The notes beneath the pieces were generated by a model. The model made no database searches. It was not told the DNA's origin and was given only the letters and a program-made list of their open reading frames with translations. This document shows, one piece after another, positions 56,804 through 64,000 of a stretch of 64,000 nucleotides of DNA. Positions within the stretch are counted from its first letter, which is position 1; each line of letters begins with the position of its first letter. The position numbers and the translations under genes were made by a program. The stretch comes from Triticum aestivum. Lineage: Eukaryota; Streptophyta; Magnoliopsida; Poales; Poaceae. The stretch lies in contig NC_057795.1 in NCBI RefSeq assembly GCF_018294505.1, forward strand, positions 525,765,184-525,829,183, written 5' to 3'.

Positions 56804-58119
56804 GTTGTTCTTGTTGGGGAAGTACTTGGCTTTGTCTTTTCGGATGAGCTTGCCACCATTGTCTTCCCTCTTCTTGTAAGGGCACTCCTTAACAAGATGG
56901 CTCACATTGCCACAATTGTAGCATGTTCTCACACTTTGCTTTCCCTTGAAGCCACTTGAGTTTATTCTTGTTGAAGTTGGGCCTTGTGTTCTTCTTGCTC
57001 CAAAATTGCCTTGAAGCAAGAGACATGTGCTCATGGTAATCATACTTAGTATCTTCGGGGTTGCTCTCCTCTTCTTCCTCATCATCCTCTTCTTCCACAC
57101 AAACCTTGGCCTTCAAGGCAAGGTTGGGCTTCTTTGCTCTTTGAGAATGCAACACCGCATTGTCGGCGGTCTTGTCCAAGATCCTCATTGCCACAAACTC
57201 ATCCAACACTTCACTTGAGGATAAAGTGTGGAAGTCCGGCCTTTGACGGATGACGGAGGACATGGCCTTGTGATAAGGCATCATGGCCTTGAGGAACTTG
57301 CGCTTGGTCCAATTGTCATCCGTATCCTTGCTCCCATGATCTCGGAGTGAGACCGCGAGAGTTGTTGATCTCCGGTAAAGCTCACGAGGTTCTTCATCTT
57401 CATTCATTGCAAACTCATCGGCTTCATCTTGCACAACTTCATAGTTGGAGCGTTGAATGCTTGCGCTTCCCTTGTAGAGGGAAACAACATGGTGCCCATG
57501 CTTCCTTGGCCATGGTGAAGGGTCAGAGATGAGCAATATCTTCGGGTGGAATAGCATCTTGGAGGATGAAGAGAGCATTCTCATTGAATTGATTATTCGC
57601 GGCTTCTCTTGGGGTGAAGTTGCTTCGGTCCTGGGGATAGAAACCTTCTTCAATGATTCTCCAAAGATTAGTGTTAACATGGTTTAAAGGACGCTTAAAG
57701 CAATAGACCCAAGCATCAAAATCCTCATTTTTCACAATCTTAGGGGGAGAACCAGCATGATTTAAATGGGTAGAGGGAATTGGTCCTCCATAAGTAAGTG
57801 GAGGTTCCACATGGGCAAAAGTGCCACTACCATTTCTACCACTAGAAAAAGGAACTTTCTCACTAGTAGCTTCCCCCTTGTCGGAGTTAGAATCTGTCAC
57901 CTTGTTAGTGGGATCGACCACTTCCAACGGTGCGGTGGATAATTTGAGACCATCAAGAAAGTTCTTAAGCATGCCTTTGACCTCGGCCATCATGGAGGTT
58001 TTCAATGTGTCCAAAGCCACATTGAATTCCTCACGTGAGACCGAGGTTCCCCCATCGGCCGTAGACGAGGATGGAGTCACACCGGGGTGCTCCTCCTCAC
58101 CATCTACGGTGTCAACCAT
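56804..58119 (-). pseudogene. Copia gag (UBN2-type with CCHC knuckle), interrupted
   Basis: The coding strand runs from 58119 (MVDTVDGEEEHPGVTPSSS) towards 56804. Domains in order: low-complexity N-terminus; UBN2-like gag core (KNEDFDAWVYCFKRPLNHVN, LWRIIEEGFYPQDRSNFTPR); after a frameshift near 57525 the rest of the core (HHVVSLYKGSASIQRSNYEV, HTLSSSEVLDEFVAMRILDK); an acidic run VEEEDDEEEEESNPED; then after another frameshift near 56970 the zinc knuckle CYNCGNVSHLVKECPY at 56923-56876. It is cut at 56803 by the CACTA terminus. The protein would form the retrotransposon particle. No pol is left. Confidence 0.8.
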
Positions 58120-58155
58120 ACTCTTTGGACGATAAAGTCCTTAATAAAGAGATGA

Positions 58156-58170
58156 GGCTCTGACACCAAT
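58156..58170 (-). promoter_or_regulatory. Primer binding site of the minus-strand Copia
   Basis: The coding strand reads aTTGGTGTCAGAGCC next to the LTR end (tgatcctttca). TGGTGTCAGAGC is a form of the initiator tRNA-Met primer site. It lies about 40 bp before the gag start at 58119. Confidence 0.75.
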
Positions 58171-58909
58171 TGAAAGGATCAATATAGTTGACTAGAGGGG
58201 GTTGAATAGGCAATCTAACAATTTTTAGCTTTTCTTTACCAAATTAAACTTTGCATCAAAGTAGGTTCTCTAGATATGCAACTAGGTGAGCAACCTATAT
58301 GATGCAACAACAATAAACACACAAGCAAGCAAAGGATAGAACACAATATATCTTGCACAAGTAAAGGTAAGAGATAACCAAGAGTGGAACCGATGGAGAC
58401 GAGGATGTGTTACCGAAGTTCCTTCCCTTTGAGGGCAAGTACGTCTCCATTGGAGCGGTATGGAGGCACAATGCTCCCCAAGAAGCCACTAGGGCCACCG
58501 TATTCTCCTCATGCCCTCACACAATGCGAGATGTCGTGATTCCACTATTGGTGCCCTTGGAGGCGGCGACCGAACCTTTACAAACAAGGTTGGGGAAATC
58601 TCCACAACTTAATTGGAGGCTCCCAACGACACCATGAAGCTTCACCACAATGGACTATGGCTCCATGGTGACCTCAACCGTCTAGGGTGCTCAAACACCC
58701 AAGAGTAATAAGATCTAAAGGGATTAGTACGGGGAATCAAATTTCTCTTGGTGGAAGTGTAGATCGAGGCCTTCTCAAGCAATCCCTAAAGAATCAACAA
58801 GTTTGATTGGCTAGGGAGAGAGATCGGGCAAAAATGGAGCTTAGAGCATCAATGGAGATTGGGGTGGAAGAGGTGGTCAACTCGGAGAAGAAGACACCCC
58901 TTTTATAGT

Positions 58910-58919
58910 GGAAGAACAA
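58910..58919 (-). promoter_or_regulatory. LTR TATA box
   Basis: ctataaaagg on the coding strand. It is the only good TATA box in this LTR and sits just downstream of the palindrome array, so transcription should start near 58880 and read towards gag. Confidence 0.65.
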
Positions 58920-58954
58920 ATCCAACCGTTATCCACCAACTTAGCCCGCGACAC

Positions 58955-59545
58955 GCGGTACTACCGCAACAACCAAGCGGTACTACCGCACGGTCCTGCG
59001 GTACTACCGCGGCGGACCGCAGTACTACCGCTGGCCAAGCAGGGGCCAGGACTAGACCTGATGTGCGAAGACAGGGAGCGGTAGAACCGCTAGCGCGGTA
59101 CTACCGCGACCCCTTGCGGTACTACCGCAAGGCAGGGATAGTCAAGGCTTAGAAGGGCACGGACATAAAAAATTACATCCGTGACAACTTCCGCTGAGTT
59201 TAGGTCCATGCAAAAATCCAACACGGTACTACCGCACGCCTGGCGCGGTACTACCATGTAGGGGGCAGATGTAAAAAATGACATCCGCCCTACTTCCACT
59301 CATTCTACTGAGCCTGGCCAGACAGTACTACTGCGCTCGAGGTGCAGTACTACCACGTAGGGCGCGGATGTAAAAAGTTACATCCGCCCCTACTACCGCT
59401 TGAGCATCTGCGCCTGGCCTGAGGCCACGGTACTATCATTCCCAAGGAGCAGTACAACCGTGAGCACCTACAGTACTACCGTGCAGGAGCCCGGTACTAC
59501 TGCAAGTGCCAGCGGTAGTACCGCTCTCGGGAGCAGTACTACCGC
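58955..59545. repeat. Array of GCGGTA-N-TACCGC palindromes in LTR
   Basis: Six perfect copies (58955, 58977, 58998, 59095, 59116 and, with the other central base, 59512) and about eleven imperfect copies such as gcagtactaccgc (59019, 59533). A second motif, taaaaa(a/g)ttacatccg or tgacatccg, recurs near 59166, 59272 and 59371, giving a rough 100-bp higher-order period. The array ends about 35 bp before the TATA box on the coding strand, that is, in U3. Confidence 0.9.
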
Positions 59546-59864
59546 CTGTCTCAGTTCAGCAACACTAGGAGTCCTTCATTTTGCCTAGACATGGAAAGAT
59601 GGAGGATGCTCCAAAGAGCCTAAGGAAAGGTGGTGCAAAAGGAACATGTGTACATGAGATTCCACCCAAACCTTTCCAAAGCGGACCCCCTCATAATAGT
59701 ACGGCTTTCCTATGACTTAAATCCACTGAAAAGAAATGTAAAGAAACACCGTCTTCAATAGTCTTCGAGGGACACCAAATCGTCTTGTGTTTAGATATGA
59801 TATATCTGAAATTCTCAAAGCACACGATTAGTCCACAAAAGCATTGTCATCAATCACCAAAACA

Positions 59865-60254
59865 ACTAAGGGATAAATAAGCCCTTAAAAAGAGTATTGT
59901 TGATGTTGTTGTCTTCCTTTTTGTGATGCTGCCTAAGAATCCCCCTTGGCTGTCGTGCGATCAGGTGTGGCATCCCGCACCCGAGACAAGACAGATCCGG
60001 CTGATGCATGGGCGACACACGCCCTGGGGACCGCCTACTGTCGTCATCATTGCATAGCAGACCAGGCGCGGGCGACCCAGTCGACGAGCGTCAATTGGCA
60101 CGGGGGGACGCGCTAGGTCTGGTCCTGCCTGGCCGCTTGGTGGAGACAGCCCACGTGTCAAGCCACCCATGGATCCTATGATGGGTAGAGTAGGCGGATC
60201 CGCTTGGGATCCCGTGCGCATGATTGCCGTTGGATCTCTCGGGATCGGCGTCCG
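59865..60254. other. Gap between two retroelements, no gene seen
   Basis: The first about 90 bp may still be LTR or target sequence. 59960-60254 is GC-rich, with cggatccg motifs, and matches no element or protein that I can name. It ends at the gypsy LTR beginning at 60255. Confidence 0.4.
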
Positions 60255-61751
60255 TGATGACCCACAAGTGTAGGGGATCTATCATAGTCCTTTCGATAAG
60301 TTAGAGTGTTGAACCCAACGGGGAGCAGAAGGAAATGACAAGCGGTTTTCAGTAAGGTATTCTCTACAAGCACTGAAATTGTCGGTAACAGATAGTTTTG
60401 TGATAAGGTAATTTGTAATGGGTAACAAGCAATGAAAGTAAATAAGGTGGAGCAAGGTGGCCCAATCCTTTTTGTCACAAAGGACAATCCTGGACAAGTT
60501 CTTATATAGAGAAAAGCGCTCCCGAGGACACATGGGAATTATCGTCAAGCTAGTTTTCATCACGCTCATATGATTCGCGTTTGTTACTTTGATAATTTGA
60601 TATGTGGGTGGACCGGTGCTTGGGTATTGCCCTTTCTTGGACAAGCATCCCACTTATGATTAACCCCTATTGCAAGCATTCTCAACTACAAAAGAAGTAT
60701 TAAGGTAAACCTAACCATAGCATGAAACAAGTGGATCCAAATCAGCCCCTTACGAAGCAATGCATAAACTAGGGTTTAAGCTTCTGTCACTCTAGCAACC
60801 CATCATCCACTTATTACTTCCCAATGCCTTCCTCTAGGCCCAAATAATGGTGAAGTGTCGTGTAGTCGACGTTCACATAACACCACTAGAGGAGAGACAA
60901 CATACATCTCATCAAAATATCCAACGAATACCAAATTCACATGACTACTAATAGCAAGACTTCACTCATGTCCTCAGGAAAAAACGTAACTACTCACAAA
61001 GCATATTCATGTTCATAATCATAGGGGTATTAATATGCATTAAGGATCTGAACAAATTATCTTCCACCGAATAAACCAACTAGCATCAACTACAAGGAGT
61101 AATCAACACTACTAGCAACCCACATGTACCAATCTGAGGTTTTGTTACAAAGATTGGATAGAAGAGATGAACTAGGGTTTGAGAGGAGATGGTGCTGGTG
61201 AAGATGTTGATGGAGATTGACCCCCTCCCGATGAGAGGATCGATGGTGATGATTTCCCCCTCCCGGAGGGAAGTTTCCCCGGCAGAACAGCTCTGCTGGA
61301 GCCCAAGATTGGTTCCGCCTCGTGGCGGCGGAGTTTCATCCCGTAAGCTTGCTTAGGATTTTTTCCAGGGTAAAAGACTTCATATAGCAGAAGATGGGCA
61401 CCGAAGGGCTGCCAGGGGGCCCACGAGGGAGGGGGCGCGCCCAAGGGGTAGGGTGCGCCCCCACCCTTGTGGCCAGGTGTGGGCCCCCTCTGGTACTTCT
61501 TCCACTCAATATTTATTATTAATCCCAAAAATGACTTTCGTGGAGTTTCAGGAGTTTTGGAGCTCTGCAGAATAGGTCTCCAATATTTGCTCCTTTTCTA
61601 GCCCAGAATTCCAGCTGCCGGCATTCCCCCTATTCATGTAAACCTTGTAAAATAAGAGAGAATAGCCATAAGTTTTGTGACATAACGTGTAATAACATTC
61701 CATAATGCAATAAATATCGATATAAAAGCATGATGCAAAATGGACTTATCA
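60255..61751 (-). repeat. 3' LTR of the right-hand Gypsy element
   Basis: 1497 bp. Its identity as the 3' LTR comes from the purine tract (aagcttgggggagt on the coding strand, 61752-61765) next to its TG start. The 5 bp beyond its CA end are gtccg, one half of a target duplication whose partner is outside the window. Confidence 0.8.
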
Positions 61752-61765
61752 ACTCCCCCAAGCTT
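61752..61765 (-). promoter_or_regulatory. Polypurine tract
   Basis: aagcttgggggagt on the coding strand, directly before the LTR; the same form as the tract of the left-hand Gypsy element. Confidence 0.75.
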
Positions 61766-63301
61766 AGACCTCGCTTGTTCTCAAGGAGAAGCCGATATCG
61801 AAAAATATGTCCACATGTTTAGAGATAGAGGTGTCGATAAAATAAAATACGGACATGAGGGCATCATGATCATTCTTATAACAGCAACATAAATATATTT
61901 TGTCATATGATTTCTTATGCTCAAGTAACAATCTATTCACAATGTCAAGTATGAATCGGAAACTTCATTGAGAACCAACAAACTATGATCTCGGTCATTG
62001 AAGCAATTGCAATTTATCATAACATCGGAAAGAGTCAATATAAGAGCTTTTCAGCAAGTCCACATACTCAACTATCATTTAGTCTTTCACAATTGTTAAC
62101 ACTCACGCAATACTTATGGTTATGGAGTTTTAATCGGACACAGAGAAAGATAGGGGCTTATAGTGTTGCCTCCCAACCTTTTACCTCAAGGGTAATGTCA
62201 ACAATAATAGTTCATGCTAACTTACATCCAATTGGATATATACATATCAGGATCTTTCCAACACGAGGTGCTTGCCAAAGGATAAAATATACAAAGAAAA
62301 TGTGAAGATCGCCATGACTCTTGATGTAAGACAAGAAGTAAAAGATAGGCCCTTCGCAGAGGGAAGCAGAGGTTGTCATGTGCCTTTTGGTTGGAAGCAC
62401 GAAATCTTAATGCAAAAGAACTTCACTTTATATTGCCACTTGTTATACGGACCTTTATTATGCAGTCCGTCGCTTTTATTGCTTCCATATCACAAGATCG
62501 TATAAAGCTTATTTTATCCACACTAAAAAGTCATACATATTTAGAGAGCAATTTTTATTGCATGAAACATGACAACTTACTTGAAGGATCTTACTCAATC
62601 CATAGGTAGATATGGTGGACTCTCATGGCAAAACTAGGTTTAAGGATATTTGGAAGCACAAGTAGTATTTCTACATGGTGCAAGGAATTTGGCTAGCATG
62701 AGGCGGAAAGGCAAGATCAACATGTTGGATGATCCATGACAATATACTTTAACTAAGATGTGAGAAAACATAACCCATTACGTTGTCTTCCTAGTCCAAC
62801 ATCAACTCTTTAGCATGTCATACTTTAATGAGTGCTCACAATCATAAAAGATGTCCAAGATAGTATATTTATATGTGAAAACCTCTCTTTCTTTATTACT
62901 TCCTATTAATTGCAACGATGACCAAAACTATGTTTGCAAACTCTAAACAACTTTTAATCATTATACTCTTTATATGTGAAGTCATTACTTTCCATAAGAT
63001 CAATATGATCTCTTTATTTCTTTTTACTCTTTTTATTCCCTCAAGATCATGGCAAGATAGCAAAGCCCTCGACTCAACACTAATCTTTATTATATATAGC
63101 TCACGGATTCGATTACGTAGAGGGATCATAAAGCAAAACTCAAAACTAATTCATACCAAAACTTTATTCTACTAGATCAAGATATTACCAAAAGGATTGA
63201 ACTAAGAAAAACGGTAAAGATAGGAGTGTGATAGTGATACGATACCAGGGCACCTCCCCCAAGCTTGGCAGTTGCCAAGGGGAGTGCCCATACCCATGTG
63301 A
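61766..63301 (-). other. Non-coding interior of the right-hand Gypsy element
   Basis: AT-rich, with stops in every frame and no protein similarity visible. A second purine-rich block ccaagcttgg lies at about 63261-63270. This resembles the long non-coding interior of the left-hand Gypsy element. Confidence 0.6.
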
Positions 63302-63817
63302 TTATGTCCTCGGAGGTGGTGATGATGGAGTTGTTGATGATCTAGGCTTGTCGTCTGTCTTCCAAGGCATAGGCTCACCATCATAGAAGGATGACCGAGT
63401 CTCCGGGATCCTCAAATCTGCAGCCAAACTCATCCTCTTGAATCTATATTCATACTCACAGTTTTGGTTTTGCAGGTCATAGATCTGGGCTTGGAGGTGC
63501 TCGATTTTCTCATGAAGCTTGAAGATGGTCTCCCCAATGGTCTTGACGTCCAGCTTGTGGTTGTTGGTGAACTCCGCGATCACCATCTGGTTGGCGATGA
63601 GTCCACGTTCCACCATCCCTTGCCACTTGAAAACTTGTTGTTCCATTGTTTTGAGCTTTGTCTCCGCGCTTCCGGTACTCCTTGGTCCCTCAACATCGCG
63701 CATGTGCAGCACCCCCTCACGCATCTCAATGGTTTGAGGGTGATGTAGCACCTCCACGAGGTAGAGATTGATGACCCTCTCGAAAAACTTGTCTTTGGGG
63801 GCGCTTGAAGACGTCAT
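63302..63817 (-). CDS. Retroelement ORF with coiled coil, function unknown
   Basis: An intact 171-codon frame starting MTSSSAPKDKFFERVINLYL. Residues about 50-135 are predicted by eye to be a coiled coil (METKLK-type heptads: TIGETIFKLHEKIEHLQAQI, YDLQNQNCEYEYRFKRM). The tail is Pro/Ser-rich (SSTTPSSPPPRT). It has no protease, RT or integrase motif. Its position in a Gypsy interior without pol and its open state suggest a protein conserved in a non-autonomous family. I do not know its function; a structural role near gag is a guess. Confidence 0.55.
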   Translation of the reverse strand: MTSSSAPKDKFFERVINLYLVEVLHHPQTIEMREGVLHMRDVEGPRSTGSAETKLKTMEQQVFKWQGMVERGLIANQMVIAEFTNNHKLDVKTIGETIFKLHEKIEHLQAQIYDLQNQNCEYEYRFKRMSLAADLRIPETRSSFYDGEPMPWKTDDKPRSSTTPSSPPPRT

Positions 63818-64000
63818 GGTGCTCTAGCTCTGTCAGAAAAACAGCTCGAGATAAAGACAGAGGATATTTGCGTGATACGGTGGTCAAAACCTTTGGGAGA
63901 TTATATAATGAATTTTTACTGACCTAAAGGAGTAGCATGCAAGAAAATGGAGTCCAGAGAGCACACGAGGTGCCCACGAGGTAGGGGCGCGCTCAGGGGG
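63818..64000. other. Right edge, interior of Gypsy element
   Basis: No gene. The final 45 bp are GC-rich and LTR-like, as noted for the element. The window ends within it. Confidence 0.4.

Larger units (their letters stand above)
58171..59864 (-). repeat. 5' LTR of the minus-strand Copia
   Basis: About 1.69 kb. The 3' end on the coding strand, cctttca, is at 58171. The 5' end is probably TGTTTTGGTGATTGATGACA (complement of 59845-59864), but it could lie up to about 100 bp further out. A TATA box (ctataaaagg on the coding strand, complement of 58910-58919) follows directly after the palindrome array. The matching 3' LTR is not in the window. Confidence 0.65.
60255..64000 (-). mobile_element. 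Gypsy-type LTR retrotransposon, runs off the window
   Basis: The 3' LTR (60255-61751), purine tract and at least 2.25 kb of interior on the minus strand; the 5' LTR is beyond position 64000. The LTR starts TGATAAGTCCATTTTGCATC and ends TGGGTCATCA on the coding strand, as in a common Triticeae Gypsy family. The visible interior has one ORF and no pol motif. The last 40 bp (gtgcccacgaggtaggggcg) resemble the 'cccacgagg' GC-rich part of Triticeae LTRs, which may mark another LTR close by. Confidence 0.75.

Noticed and set aside
58955..59545. Palindrome array considered as a replication origin or iteron set
   Set aside because: It sits inside an LTR just upstream of a TATA box, with a primer site and gag following, so a promoter-side role is the simpler reading.

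Overview
This window is eukaryotic plant DNA. Its repeats point to a large-genome Triticeae grass (wheat, Aegilops, rye or barley group). The evidence is a BARE/WIS/Angela-type Copia element, an Au-type SINE, Stowaway MITEs with CTCCCTCC ends, CACTA elements with CACTAC ends, and long-LTR Gypsy elements with an Asp-type tRNA primer site. I assigned family names from memory of the sequences, so treat them as probable. There are no bacterial operons, no CRISPR array and no tRNA or rRNA gene that I can see. Roughly four fifths of the window is transposable element.

Layout from left to right. 1-1010: old flank with MITE debris. 1011-9317: complete Gypsy-type element on the minus strand (TSD GTAGG) that encodes gag and protease only. 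9318-9430: host sequence holding the left arm of an inverted repeat. 9431-18669: complete Angela/BARE-type Copia (TSD CACCC) inserted in the loop of that inverted repeat, with a hAT-like MITE inside its gag. 18670-22643: the most gene-like low-copy stretch, with a broken DEDDy 3'-5' exonuclease gene (18897-19625), a Stowaway MITE and a GC-rich open stretch. 22644-32278: second complete Copia element (TSD GGGAG) that cuts that open stretch. 32284-36950: low-copy sequence with a GT-rich minisatellite, a tandem duplication and an Au SINE. 36951-42483: composite of one LTR family (three LTR copies) with two different gag relatives. 42484-47546: CACTA-like DNA with fragments of cellular genes (KEA-type antiporter, ribosomal protein L7). 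47547-56803: 5'-truncated CACTA with a multi-exon TNPA-like (Ptta/En/Spm) gene preceded by an array of duplicated exon-intron modules. 56804-59864: Copia gag and LTR on the minus strand, cut by the CACTA end. 60255-64000: 3' LTR and part of the interior of another minus-strand Gypsy element that runs off the window.

The only clear non-transposon gene is the exonuclease, and it carries an in-frame TGA. The rest is a record of nested insertion. The points most worth a second look are: shared terminal modules between two otherwise different Copia families; patchy divergence between the two LTRs of the second Copia; a palindrome array directly upstream of a TATA box in one LTR; the amplified exon modules of the CACTA gene; captured gene exons; and an LTR flanked by a 43-bp duplication instead of a 5-bp one.
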